Below, piece by piece: positions 1 through 12,200 of a stretch of 64,000 nucleotides of DNA. The position numbers and the translations under genes are program-made. Each line of letters begins with the position of its first letter. Position 1 is the first letter of the stretch. The notes beneath the pieces were generated by a model. That model was given only the letters and a program-made list of their open reading frames with translations. It searched no databases and was not told the origin of the DNA. Origin of the DNA: Neltuma alba (lineage: Eukaryota > Streptophyta > Magnoliopsida > Fabales > Fabaceae); assembly GCF_004799145.2 (NCBI RefSeq), contig NW_021635454.1, forward strand, positions 211,322-275,321. The letters run 5' to 3'.

Positions 1-1483
1 GGAACCATTCAATTTTGATTTTTCTAGAATTAATTATGAATTTTCAAAATTGAGCAAGAATTCTGAAATTTCTGCGTGAACAGTACCCGCGAACAATAAT
101 TTTTAGATTTGATCTTCTTGAATCTAAGGCCATCTAAAGTGGTCCTAGTTGACAAGAAATGGATCTTAAGGATGGGAAATGATAATATTTATGTTAGAAA
201 AGTTGGAAAGAAAACCCTAAGACTAAGAGAAAGGGTTGAGGTTCAAGAGGGATAGTCTTGAACTTTATGTAATCTAGTGGTCCTAATGGATTGTATGATC
301 ATTATGGTTATATTTAGAACCTTTGGAACATCCAAGAGGATGTTTGATGATGTTCATCCAATGCCTACATGGTTGGAAAGTCAAGGGAGTCAAAGAAAAG
401 TAAGAGGAAAGCTTGAGATGCAAGGTAGTGAACTTACCTATTGTCATTGCTTGATGTTGTATGCTTGTGTGTTGCCGTGTACATGTTATTGAATGTTATT
501 GTGATATGTTTTAACTACTGTAATTGCTATTCATGATGAGTAGATTATGTCTTCATGGCCATGCATCAAGAAGTTAGCTTTGAGCATGCTAGTATGTCAC
601 TAATTAACAAGAGAATAAACAAGTTGTGTGTAGTGCATGAGCATCCATCTAGCATGATTAATATGGTATTGTTTGCTACTGAGATTCCCCCAAATCTCAC
701 CCCCTCCCTAACCAACCATTTAGGTCAATCAATGATGGGCACTAATGGCATGAGAAGCAAGGAGAGGAAAGTGGAGAATTATTAACGTTAATGATTGAGA
801 TTATGTTCAGTGTATAATTCTCCTATGTTGTAAATTATGTTATGAATGCCATCAATTCAATGTATGTAGTTAGGATGTTTATGACATGAATGAAAGTATA
901 TGAGTATGAATGAGAAAGATTAAACCCATGTTATGTATGTCAAAGAAATAAAAAGAATTAGAGTAAGGAGATATTAAGGGATAAAACGTAGGTCCTAAAG
1001 CAGTTAGTTTTTAGCTTCAGTTTGACCTATCACATGAATGAGTTAGGTCACGAGATTTGGCAGACTCATAGTACACATCAAGCTTTAAAACAAGAGGTAA
1101 ATCACCTCGTTTGGATGTGTATATGAAGTGATATGAATTTTCAAAGTTAAGGCGCAGAATCTGGAAAGTCCAGATTTTACCAAAGGAATAGTAATCTTAA
1201 TCCAATAAAATGTACGTTTTCAGTGAGGATGAGTTCAGTTGAATATTTTTCCCTTAAAGATTATTGAAAGAGCTTTCCGTAGAATTTTGGAACACCTCTA
1301 TACGATTTTTCTAGAATTAGTTATGATTTTTTAAAGTTGGACCTGTAATCTGAAAACTGGACAGTGAATAGTAATTTTCCGGAAATTAACGTCCAAATTG
1401 AAATTTTTAAGCTTAAAACCATCCAAAGTGGTCTGGAATGGTTCTAAATGATTGCTAAGGTACTATATAAGTAAGGTGTGACA
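1..1483 (+). mobile_element. 3' half of a B-family chromovirus LTR
   Basis: The sequence aligns by eye over its whole length with 31405-32881, the 3' half of the complete B solo LTR at 29943-32881. It ends in the same GTAAGGTGTGACA. Directly after the terminal CA the sequence becomes family A LTR, starting CAAGT, so this B LTR is inserted into the E1 5' LTR. The left end and the matching CAAGT duplication lie outside the window. Short open frames here, such as 277-492 and 555-785, have no recognisable domain and lie in LTR sequence. Confidence 0.85.
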
Positions 1484-3670
1484 CAAGTATCCAAGATTTT
1501 TCCTAATTCATTTGAAAAGTGGAAAAATCACTAAAAAGAAGGAAATTAGTTTTTCTTTTTATTTAATTATTGGGAAATTAATTTTGAGACATAGAGGGCA
1601 ATTTGGAAAGATAAAAATAGAGAGAATAGATTATGGGTTTGATAAAAAATAATTACAGAGGCCAGAATACTGTAATTATAGAAAAGAAATTAAACTCGGA
1701 GTCAAAGTGCACCGATAAAGCAAGACTAGAGTCTTGCAATTCAAATGGTTCATATTTGGCCATGTGTCATGCCCCTAATAGAGAGGATTTGAACTTGCCA
1801 AGTGTCACTCCTCAAATGGAGAGGATTTTGACTTTTGGTAATTAATTTCATTTAGATTTAGTTAATTATGAAAGAGAAAGCAAGATTAAAAGGGGTAATG
1901 ACACTTGGATTTGCATTTATGATGGTGATTGGGATATTTTGGTGCATTAATTGAGCTCTTCCTCCCCTAAAATCAAATGCAAATTTCAGTCAAGAGGAAG
2001 AATGAGAGAAAAAGAGTGATCTTCAAGTGTGAACAAGAGGAAAGCATCCACCTTTCATCAAGCAAGCTTGGAGTTAAGGTTAGTGGATGATCCTATATTG
2101 TTCCTTGCTTGATTCTCTTGTATTTTATGGTTGAAAATTCTGGTTCTTCTCCTTTTATTGTGCTAGCCAAAATGAATATAGAGAAGGGAGGAAAGTTTTG
2201 TTGGCCCAACATGTTAGAACACATCAAAGCATGATAGATCCTAGTGGTTACAAGTAGTTGTAGGTTGTTTTGAAGTGTTTTCTTTGATGTTTCTCTTGAG
2301 GTTTAGTTCAGCCAAGAAAAAAGCTAGAACCTAGGATGAGTTTTTCAATGTTTTAATGCTTCCATTGTGTTCAAAATGGAAAATGGTGTAGGATAAACCT
2401 AAAGAACAAAGGTTGGAAGCATTAAAGCTAAAGTTGTAATTTTTAGAAAATGAGCCATAGTGGTTCGACCAAGTTGAAAGTGGAAGAGGGAGTTTTATTT
2501 TCTTAAATCCAAGTACAAATTTGAAATCTAAATGAAAAACCATGAAAGAAAAGGTCAGGAGAGAATTTTTAGGGTTTATGGAAACAAACTCTAAAATTTA
2601 AAAAACAAAGGTGGAAGCTTTAAGGGACAAAGGTTGTCTTTGAGTTACGTTGTTGATTTTTATGTGGAATGGTTAATGATTCTTGCTATCCTTTTTATGA
2701 ATTGCCATGTTAGGGTTTGGCATTTGTGGAAGCAAGAAAGAAGAACAAGAAAATCAAAGAGCATTGGATGAAGGTAGTGGGATTTAATTAGCCATTAATG
2801 TTAACTTTGCATTGTTTTTTATGGCGTGAATGCCTGCTATTATATGGTTGAACTATGATGTTTGTGATATGGTTGCTCCTTGTATTTGTTGCCATGGCCT
2901 TGAATGTTGAGGTTTCCTATTTATAAGAAGAATTATTTCTCTTGTCTTATGATAGCTAATGTTGAAATGCTTTATAATGATGTATGTTGATGTTTTGGTT
3001 GATTGATCTTGCTACTGAGATTTCTTAAAATCTCATCCTCCAAATGCAATCTAACATTTTAGGGCCTAAAATTTCCAAGGGCAAGTTACAGATGGAAGGT
3101 TAAATTATGGTGTCAGACCATACAAATTCATGGACTTTTGGTTTCGTAAATATTCAGCTGGACAGTGTTGTAAACCTACTAACACCGCCAACATTAAGTG
3201 ACTTTTTGATTAAGTTCCCGAACACCTTTAATCATGATATTTGGGATGATTGTTGATCACGTTCTGGGCTTCATTTTGATAGCTAATACATTAAAAATGG
3301 CCCACTATATGAGTTTTAATGATTTTTCAAAGTTAAGGTTGAGAATTTGGAAAAAGGGTTTTTGCCAAATGGGCAGAGGTGACTTCTAAAAAAACTTGGC
3401 ACTTTTTCAAACGGAATTCGTTTACAAGATTATTTTTCTTTGAAATATAATTCGAAAATATTTTTATAGAATTTTGAACCACTCTATTTTGATTTTTCTA
3501 GATTAAGTTATGTATTTTTGAATTTGGGCCAGAAAACTGGATTTTTACCTGATAAACAGTGAAAATCCAAAAAACAGCGTTTTTGGGATAAAATTGAGCC
3601 CAAGACCATCCAATGTGATCTAAAATGGTTTTAATTGAACCCTAAGATGATACTATAGTAAGGTGTAACA
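1484..3670 (+). mobile_element. E1 5' LTR (family A), 5' part displaced by insertion
   Basis: This LTR is collinear with 12653-14821 of the E1 3' LTR and with the complete A solo LTR at 18794-21372 (minus strand). It ends GTAAGGTGTAACA at 3670, followed after four bases by the primer-binding site. The first roughly 400 bp of U3 are absent because the B LTR at 1-1483 is inserted and the remainder lies upstream of the window. A splice-donor-like AAG|GTTAGT sits at 2076-2084, as in the other A copies. A short inverted repeat (AGACCAT type) sits at 3603-3621. Confidence 0.88.
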
Positions 3671-3674
3671 TTTT

Positions 3675-3687
3675 TGATATCAGAACG
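3675..3687 (+). other. Primer-binding site, initiator tRNA-Met type, degenerate
   Basis: TGATATCAGAACG lies four bases after the LTR end. It differs from the plant Met-type primer-binding site TGGTATCAGAGC by G-to-A changes, so priming would be weakened. The following GGAGGTTCTGGCA is shared with the intact site of element E4 at 48129-48153. Confidence 0.85.
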
Positions 3688-3821
3688 GAGGTTCTGGCAT
3701 AGGATAGAACGCTCTGGTTAAGTTACTCGTTAGATAACGGTGTTGGTTAAAGAGGAACTGACAAGTTTTTGCAGGAGTTGAGATGGAAAACACAATGGAT
3801 TAGGATGATAGATCAAAGGTA

Positions 3822-4358
3822 TTGATCAATGATTGGGATACTAACAAAATTGACCTCACCAACGAGGAGGATCCAGTGAAATGGACCATAGAGACTGCTA
3901 GCCTAGGATGTTCAACAAAGGGGTCTAACATTTATCCAGAGCATTGGGCTAACCTTTTAGGGATTACCGAAGAACAATTATTATACCTACCTAGACTCGA
4001 TGACCTAATAGATCCTACAACTAGCTTGTACCAAGAACCATTGGACCTTGGCCTTTACATTCAATCCATCAAACAGCCTGTTACCCCAAATGTGCATCCA
4101 AGCGAAATTCCCGGACCCAGTACTAGGCCAGTGAAACCCCCGGCACCTGTAATGCTTGACCCTACTTTAACAGAGCTAAGGATCTGTAGTCATGAGTAGC
4201 TAAAAGAAATGTTAGAGTTCTTAGGTCGTCATATCAAGAAAGATGAGGATCAGCAAGACCCAAACATTTACCTAGACTACCTGGACCAGATGGTGGGTTT
4301 AGGTGTTGAGGATTACATCCAGTGCCTTGAAAACTTTGTTGTGCTACACTACTTTTAG
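3822..4358 (+). pseudogene. Unrecognised ORF between the primer-binding site and gag
   Basis: An ATG at 3822 opens a frame of 178 codons with one in-frame TAG at 4197-4199 and a final TAG at 4356-4358; the frame is otherwise continuous. The product is acidic at its N-terminus, has a proline-rich centre (around residues 85-115: PGPST, KPPAP) and an acidic second half after the stop. I recognise no gag, protease, polymerase or integrase domain. It lies 135 bp after the primer-binding site, in the leader where Tekay elements normally have no separate ORF. It could be an N-terminal gag extension now separated from gag at 4621, or an additional ORF. The single stop fits a CAG-to-TAG change. Element E4 has no obvious counterpart. 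Function unknown. Confidence 0.6.
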
Positions 4359-4620
4359 CTAGTAGACCCTCATAATACTAACATAGAACATGTTTTGTTA
4401 TAGCTAACCATAGTAGGTTAGGCTTGCGATGCCTAGTTATCATGTTGTTTGCTTTTCGTATGTATGTTCAAAACTTGCTACTTTGGTTGATGTATAAGTA
4501 TTGTATGCTGAATGTTTTGGTAAATGAAATCCAAGCATGATGTTTACTTCTTGTTCCTTTATTATACTATCCGAGTAGTTAAATACGATGGTTAGAACTT
4601 GAGAAAACCCTTTGCCATAG
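4359..4620 (+). other. Spacer between unknown ORF and gag
   Basis: This stretch is AT-rich with stops in all plus-strand frames. I see no motif beyond a possible decayed link between the two reading frames. Confidence 0.5.
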
Positions 4621-5643
4621 AGACCCCTAGATCAGGACACAAGGGTCCCTCCCGATCCACTACAAATAATTCTGGATCGTCTCGAGCAACAGCAAAAGAC
4701 CATCAAAGAGAAAAGGGAGGCACAGGCTCGCCAGGAGCAAGAAAGGGATGCCACGATAGCTGCAGTGGTGGCAGTGGCAATGGCTAACCTCGACAGGAGG
4801 CAGCCAGAGGAAGAAACCTCAGCAACACAAGCAACAGAACCATTGTCTAGACCGGTAATGCCAGTAGTAGACCTCGACAGTATCCAGTAATGGATGGTAT
4901 GTTTCTGTAAACACAACCCGTCGTCATTTGATGAAGTGTTTGATGTCCAAGCAGTAGAAGACTGGATTAATCGCTTGGAGAAGATCTTTAAAGTATTAGA
5001 TTGAATGACAGAGTGGAAAGCCCAGATGGTAATTTATAAGTTAGAGAAAGATGCTGACCACTGGCGGAAGAATACTGAACTTATTTTGGATGCTCAGAAC
5101 ATGAGGGTGACATGGGAAGTGTTCTTAGAGCAATTCCATGAGAAATATTTTCTGAGGTTAGTTAGGGATGAAAGGGAAGCAGAATTCCTGCCCCTGAAGT
5201 AGAAGGATAATGAGTCATTTGACAACTATTTAGCTAAGCTTATCTGTCTCTCCCATTACTCCAGTTATCTTCGCTACCGAGAGGATAAGAGATGGACGAC
5301 AAAGAAAATGGTCAGAGGACTAAGTAGTCCTTAAGGGCAATTTGAGCACTTCAACAAGGCAGTTGGGGCCTACCGAATTATACAGAATAGCCTAAACCAC
5401 CATCTGATGGTTATGTCTACTCCCAAGTTAGAGAAGGGAGATCTGGGTGGCACCTTTTTTGATGCTAACAGGAAAAGAAAGAAGCCTTGGGACAACCAAA
5501 AGAGCAAGAAGGGAGACAAGCCCTCAAATGGCAAGGAATGCCCAACCTGCGGCAAAAGTCATGGTGATAGACCGTCTATGGTCGGGCAAAATGTTTGCTA
5601 CACTTACGGCAAGCCCAGACACTTCTCAAGAGAATGCCCATAG
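4621..5643 (+). pseudogene. gag: gag of E1 (Retrotrans_gag type with CCHC knuckle), pseudogene
   Basis: Gag forms the virus-like particle and binds element RNA. One reading frame runs through the whole interval with internal stops at 4888 (TAA), 5002 (TGA), 5200 (TAG) and 5332 (TAA). It begins with a charged, probably coiled-coil stretch (LDRLEQQQKTIKEKREAQAR, 4672-4731). The capsid-like domain follows, with VEDWINRLEKIF (about 4957-4992) and WEVFLEQFHEKYF (about 5116-5154), typical of plant Tekay gag. It ends in a basic region and a zinc knuckle, CYTYGKPRHFSREC, in which the second cysteine is tyrosine, so metal binding should be lost. A second CPTC...H motif lies just before it. The minus-strand frame at 4632-4916 is its shadow. 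Confidence 0.9.
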
Positions 5644-5941
5644 AATATAGAGAAGGCATGGCCGTGTACCTAAGGACGAGTATTTACAGTCACAAGGGAA
5701 GAAACCCAAAAGTCTCCATAAATGATCCAAGGAACGATCATTCTTAACAACTTCCCAGGATTGCAATACTTAATTAGGGTGCTAGTTATTCTTTTATTTT
5801 GTATGCCTGAGCTAAAAGACTTGGCTTAATTATGAATATGTTGCTGTATGATATACATGTGTCCATACCAACACATAATACGATAATTACATATGATGTG
5901 TGCTTAAACTGTATAGTTTGTTATAAGTACTGTTGTATTGC

Positions 5942-6031
5942 CTTAGACTTGATATGTATACCTTCCATGAAGTTGATATGGTGATGGGATTGAATTGGTT
6001 GTCATCCTATAATGGCAAGGACAAAACCTGA
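5942..6031 (+). pseudogene. Aspartic protease C-terminal scrap of E1
   Basis: A short open stretch encodes DMVMGLNWLSSYNG, which matches the conserved D-hydrophobic-hydrophobic-L/M-G-(M/L)-(D/N)-W-L block at the C-terminus of gypsy-type pepsin-like proteases (usual form ILGMDWL). It follows gag by about 300 bp, as expected for protease. The catalytic DSG/DTG part cannot be found in the decayed 5644-5941 stretch. The frame stops at TGA 6029-6031, after which the reverse transcriptase expected here is absent. Confidence 0.7.
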
Positions 6032-8050
6032 TCTTATCCCTAAGAGAAATAGAGTAAAATCTAGAAGTTAAGTTAAACTTCGTAGCGGAAGCCCAGGCGG
6101 GCAATGGTACAGTGAATAAAGCTATGTAAGACTAGCAGAGGTTAAGAGAAAAGTGTGTTTTGTCATGATAAACCAAGGAAATTAGTGGCGATAGACGAAT
6201 ACAGAGTGATTACAAAAGGAGGTGGTAACTTCCATCACTGTAAACAAGAATTCTGGTCACGACAAACAAACACAATAACTCTCAGATATTGAGGTGGTAT
6301 CTCCACGACACACAATGACTTTTAGAGGCTGCAAAGAATAAGATAAGTAGAAGTCAAAAAGAGAGAGGTAGCTACCAGTTAGAGTTATCAGATCTCTCCT
6401 CAAAAGGAAAAGAAATGATAAGAAGTTATATAAGACAGTTAGGGGTTGAGTCTATATACCGCTAAGAAGGTTTAAGCAGCCACCTAAGCTGGACAAACTC
6501 TTACAGCCTCATTAGGGCTAGGTTACCATGATAGAGTAGCTATCTCAAGTCTTGGAATAGATGAATAGGAACTTAGAGATAGTGAAGTTAAGATAGAGAG
6601 CCCTAGTGAAATGTCTTAAGGATCAAGAAGAAGAGGACGAGACAGATAGCTATACAGGGAACTAGCTTAGAGGTTTGCATATTCCCCTTAATGTTAAGAG
6701 ATACTCAGTCGCTTAGGGTTTAGGTTGAGAGGCACCCTTTTCAGGGGATAAGGTCTTGGCTAGGAGTTTTCCTAGAGAGGATGGGAATTGGTCCTCTAGA
6801 TTAGAATTTATGTTGCTCAAGATGGAGCAAGATACCCTATCTGAACAGGAAAAGGAAGCAGCTGAGGCAAGGTAAGCGGAGTTGACTTACCCAATGGAAG
6901 TATGACTAGCCAAGAATGAAGCTAGGCTTAGATGTACCTGAGCTTAGCAGAGTACTAGAGCAAGCAGAAAGAGGAAGAACCTCAAAAGTCCTCTTCCTAT
7001 GACTTCCAGAAACAGCTGCAAACAGAAAGAGAGGCTCTTTTTTGTAGGGATAAGATGTCTGAATGGCACGCTACAGACATAGCAACCAGTAAGAGCTTGC
7101 ACTCCTTACATTTGAAATGCCAGACATTATGCATGTTAGAGTATGATCATATTGAAAAGTAAAATAGAGGAAAAAGAGGTTGTATAAATCCTCTCTCTGT
7201 ACCATTTTAAAATAGTAAGAGACGGTAAGAGCAGCTAGAGAAATAAGAGAACCCCTAAGGTAGATTGGCTTAGACACCTAAAGAGACAAATAGGTGGCCT
7301 AGGGAATTGACATGAGGCCTAAAAGAATGGTATTGGTTCTTGGAACAATCTTGGGGAATTATCAGTTAGGTAACCAACTGAGAGGAGGTGACTTTACTTA
7401 GTCTTATAGTTAAAGTCTCCTAGAGATCTTAATATGGTTCAAATAGATGATAGTATTCCAGGGTCACCATAGATCTTGAAGAGGCTTATGGTAGAGCACA
7501 GTAGCTCCTGAGGTCGCAGTAGACCGAGCCTTAGGGAAAGTAGCTAAGCCATAAGAGTAAGAGTATAGTACTTCTTTGGGAAGATAAGGACCAGGGATGA
7601 GTTGAGGATGTGAAAACCTCCTTCGGTTGTAAACCAGTACTAAGAGAATACCCATGACTTCCTTCCAGATAACCCTATCATTGATTAGGCTGGGTTCAAT
7701 TTCCTTCTGATTAATAGAGGAAAGCCAAAGTTAGAAGAATTGGAGCTGTAAGACTTGAAAAAGAGACATTCAAGCTAGCTCGAGATATAGAAGGAACCCT
7801 TGTGATGCAGAGATAGACTAAACATTGACGAGCAAGTCCTTAAGATGAGGCAAGAGACAAGAATATAAGCTGAAAAGACCCGACTAAAGATAGATCAGGA
7901 AAGGGGTCTAAGACAATAAAGTACCAGGGTTAAGCCTAATCATAATCAGTGCCTCAAATTCCCGTCAGCGCTGTTTAGTTAAGCGCGCTTGGGCAAGAGT
8001 AACCCAGTGATAGGTAACCTTTGGAAAGTAAGGTAGGAGGGTGAAAAAAG
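6032..8050 (+). other. E1 internal filler replacing reverse transcriptase and RNase H
   Basis: No reverse transcriptase or RNase H motif can be found here. Part of the filler is shared with element E4: 7481-7515 and 57779-57813 are identical over 35 bases, and similarity extends over roughly 7290-7700 against 57590-57990. Two short coherent stretches stand out: a lysine- and glutamate-rich frame from 6819 (KMEQDTLSEQEKEAAEAR) and an open frame of 67 codons at 6959-7162 (SKQKEEEPQKSSSYDF and onward). Both look like charged, possibly coiled-coil protein, but I recognise no family. The filler may be remnant gag-like coding sequence or captured DNA. Confidence 0.55.
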
Positions 8051-8997
8051 CCAAAATGTTAGCCATTTTGGCAAGAATGCACTAAGTCTAGCAGATAATA
8101 GAAGATGAAAGTTAAGGAAGCTCTTAGGCTACTAAGTGTCCTAAGCAGTATGGTTTCAGACTAAGACCCGAGATTTACTTAAAGTTGGCAGTCCTTATAG
8201 AAAGAAATGGACATTACTCTCATATTTAATACAACCTACCATCCTGAGACGGATGGGCAGACACAAAGAACGATATAGATGTTAGAAGATATGCTACACG
8301 CATATACGCTTGATTTTGGCTGTAACTCAGATACGTACTTACTATTAGCCGAGTTTGCTTAAGATGACAATTTATATGCAAGTATCCGACTGGTACCACA
8401 CGAAGAACTCTTTGGGTAGAAGTGTAGATCTCTCTTGTGCTGGATAACGCTCAATGAAAGAGTAAGTATGGTCCTGATATAGTGGATCAGACTTCCTAGT
8501 AGATTAAAGTTATTCAGCAAAGACTTGTAATGGCTTAAAGTACACAAAAGAGCTACCTAGACACTAAAGGCGTCTGTTAGAGTTTAAGGTTGGTGATCAA
8601 AGTGTAACTGACAACAGAAGTCAGTCGATCCTTGAAGACTAAGAAGCTAGGTCCAAGTATGTTAAACCATTTTAGATTTTGACTAAAGCTGGACCAGTAG
8701 CTTACAAGTTAGCCCTTCCCCCGAATTTGAGTTGGATTCATGATGTCTTCCATGAGTCCCAATTACAGAAATACCATCCAGGCGTGACACGTGTCATAAG
8801 CTATGATGACAATGTGCGTCGAGACAACTTGTCTTTTGAAGTCAGACTAGAGTGAATCATGGATCAAAAGGTCAAGCAGCTAAGAAGCAAGCAAATCCAA
8901 CTGGTTGAGGTTGTCTGGAAAGGTCTCACACCAGAAGAAGTTACGTGGGAGATGGAGACTGAGATAAAGGAAAAATATCCTGAACTTTTCCAATAAG
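8050..8997 (+). pseudogene. Integrase C-terminal half with chromodomain-like tail of E1, pseudogene
   Basis: Integrase inserts element cDNA into the chromosome, and the C-terminal chromodomain-like tail directs chromoviruses to heterochromatin. Visible blocks are LLSVLSSMVSD*DPRFT (the second catalytic Asp region), FNTTYHPETDGQTQRTI, MLEDMLHAYTLDF, then after several frameshifts VAYKLALPPNLSWIHDVFH, KYHPGVTRVISYDD and the tail LVEVVWKGLTPEEVTWEMET...KYPELF. The third catalytic residue, normally Glu in TDGQTERT, is Gln here (CAA). Stops are scattered throughout. The order and tail match Tekay/Del integrase. The zinc-binding N-terminus and first catalytic Asp are not visible. It ends 33 bp before the polypurine tract. 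Confidence 0.88.
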
Positions 8998-9030
8998 ATA
9001 TGCCTTAAATTTTGAGGATGAAATTTATTT

Positions 9031-9043
9031 AAGGGAGAAGAAA
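9031..9043 (+). other. Polypurine tract of E1
   Basis: The purine run AAGGGAGAAGAAA ends directly at the TG of the 3' LTR and follows TTTGAGGATGAAATTTATTT, a decayed form of the usual chromovirus 3' end. Confidence 0.85.
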
Positions 9044-9233
9044 TGTCACATCCGACAATAGGGTGATTAGAAATAAGGAACATTCCTAAATAATTAAGGG
9101 TCAAAATGACAAGGAGAAATAGAAGAATTTTGGTGGAAAATGATTATTATGATTTTCCAAGCCAATTATGAAAATTTGACTAATTAGAAAAACTAGTAAA
9201 AGATAATTATGAAAAAATATTTTTAAGTCCTGG

Positions 9234-12200
9234 TGTAACACCTTATGTTTATACCAATTAACTTGCCTTGCAGAAGCATTTGGAATCACTTTTGAAGACT
9301 ACAAGTTATGAAAAATCAAGTTTGAAAATTTTCTTTTGCGGATTACTATTCATTGTAACCCAAAAATGTGGCAAACTTAAAAAATTCATTACTAATTGTA
9401 GAAAAATTGAAATTGAGTGATTCCAAGTTCTATAGAAAGCTCTTTAGATAAAATTTTGAGAGAAAATAGTTTCTGGACTGATTGCCTTAAAATTTAAGCC
9501 CAGTTTTTCTTGAAAAAGTTACTGTTCATATGGTCATTTTTCCATTTTCACTTATTTTAGGCCAACTTTGGAAGGGCATAACTTCTTGTGTGGTTATCAG
9601 GTTCAGGTGAACCAACTCTCATCTTAAAGAGAAAAATCCCATCTATTTGCTCACCGAATCTCATGGCTATACTCACTCAATTGCTTAATTTGACTTTGGT
9701 CAAAGTTTAGGTCCATAATGTTGACTTTTATCCCCCTTGGAAGGATAAATTGTCTTACTTGACCAAGTACTTGCATACTAATTCTCCTACCATATAATCA
9801 TGCATATTGGACAACACTAGCATGCTTTCACATTTTAACACATAAGCTAGCATATATCCATAACTTAAAACCTTAAAGCATACTCTTAATTACATTCATC
9901 CAACATAAGGTTTTTCTTCATTCTTCTTCTTCTTCTTGAGGCAAACTTAACTCTCCACTATAGCCACTTCTTTTCCTTTGCTATTGGAGGTTGAAGGCCC
10001 TAGGGTTTGTTAAATATGGGGGTAAGATTCTTGGGGAATCTTAGTAGCACATTGCATACACTACTATGGTTACACATCACAATGTAATTCAAGCTACATG
10101 CATACATACATACTTGAGTATTATGTACTTGCCATGGAAAAACATAACATCATAACATAACATATCATCTTAACCTTGCATAAACCAAGGTATACATGCA
10201 TGGAGGCATCATGGCATAACATCATAACACATAGCAATGAACATACAATGTATAGTAACTCTAACAAGCAATAGAATGCAAAAGCTACCTTGTTGGCTTT
10301 CCTTCCTCTTGAACTCTTTTCTCTTGACTAGATCTTTGCCCCTTTGTTGTGTATAGCCTATTAGGCAACCAATGACACAACATTAAGCATTACTTCAATT
10401 CCATAACTTAACATAACCCCTTAAACCCCTTTTTTCTTGACTTTTAGGGTTTATTTTTCTAGCTTTGATTCTTGAACTTTCTTGGGCCTTTCCTACATAA
10501 TTTTCCATGTAGAATCCATTTATCATATTAGTTTTATGAAAATCCAATCCCTTCCCATTGACTTAGCTTAGCCGAACCATATATATTTGTAGGGAAAAGG
10601 AATTTCAACCAAACTAACATGTAACCACTTAATCTTTAACCTTTAACCATGCTTAATCTTCATCTAAACCATTCCTTATCATTTTGATAAAATTTGGGCA
10701 GCACTTCCCCTTAGGAAAATGACTTTCTATCATCATTAAAATAGCCTAAAACTAACATACCATCATTATAACTTGAAATGGAAGAGTTTTAGAAGCTTAC
10801 CTTGCTTCCAAATGACTTTCTCTCACTAGAATTCTTCTCTTTCTCTCTCTACACGAAAATTTACAAGAGGTTTCCTACTTGAAAGGTCTTGCATGAAATG
10901 AACATGTGAGGGGGTATTTATAGGCTCCATATTTCACTAATTCCACATATGTCCTTCTTGCATAAGACTTAATCTTAGCCCTCCAATTTTGACCTCTTTC
11001 CACATGTACAAATCTTAGGCTATGTGGCTTAATATGTTGACACTTGGATGGTAAGTCATTAGGGCTTATGCGATCGTTCTTATCCATTAAGATTAATTAG
11101 GCTTTAATCAAGGTTAATTCTCTTAATTTCTTGATTAACTTGGCTAATTACCCTTCTAGAAACTTTTGACTTTTCAAAGATAGATGGTTAAATCCTAGCC
11201 ATCCAATGAACCATGTTTGCCACGTGTCACGATCCTACGGAAGATGACTTAACCATAATCATTTTACTTATCCCTAATTAAATTTTAATCTAACTTGATT
11301 TAGTATTTTCTTTTCCTTTTTCTTTTTATTTTCTTTTTCCCTTTCTTGGCCAATTTGGGCATGACATGTGTCCTTGACATTCTTCAGAAATTTTACCACC
11401 CCGGTTGTCCTGACAGTCTACTGAATCGTAATATAATATTGGTTTATTTTATCTGATAGCCGAAAAATTCTAGTATCTCAGAATTCTTATATCAGATCAC
11501 CATTAATTATATCTCAGTAAAGGAAACTTTCTTGATAAATTTCATAATTTTTCTCCCCATATAACTCTTTAAATTGCCGTTTCCGTAAAAGCAGACAATC
11601 TACCAATATTAATTTAGCTTTATATTCAATTAAAGCTAACCTCCTCATCATTTAGGGTTGGAAATAATTTTATAAATCTCCATAATTCCTAAATGAATTT
11701 CTTGTAATTTTTCATAATTTTCTGAGATCTCTAGGTATTTTTAATAATTGATATTGGACAATAAAAGGCACATATATGGCGCCACCTTAGAGGAGCAGAG
11801 GGGAAAAAATAGTCAACACTATTGACCAATTAGTCAACCTTATTGAGTCACATAGTAGAAATTTTGCTCTACCGGGTAGATAGGGAACTGTCTAACACTT
11901 ACCCGTATTGCATTCTAATTTTTCTATTGCCCATAAAATATCTTCTGGTGACTCATACGATGACTCATCACCCTCATAAATTCCTTTTAAGTCAACTCAA
12001 GGGCATTTTCGTCATTTCTCCCCATATACAGGCCTTAAAATGTCATTTTCCATTTTTCTGGAATTTTCTAGAATTTTTTTGGGTATTATTTCTATTTTTA
12101 CCCATTCCTGGCTCGAAACTTTCCAAAATTACAGTTTTGCCCTTGGTCAAGTAAACCTCATAAATCACCCTATTATGGCCTCTATTATAACCTTTGGTCT

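Noticed and set aside
277..785. Two open frames of about 70 codons in the left LTR as small genes
   Set aside because: The same LTR region is present at 31680-32190, 46900-47400 and 62900-63400 with shifted frames; no codon-level conservation is visible.
4632..4916. Minus-strand 94-codon frame as a gene
   Set aside because: It is antisense to the gag coiled-coil stretch, whose plus-strand frame continues into the capsid domain.
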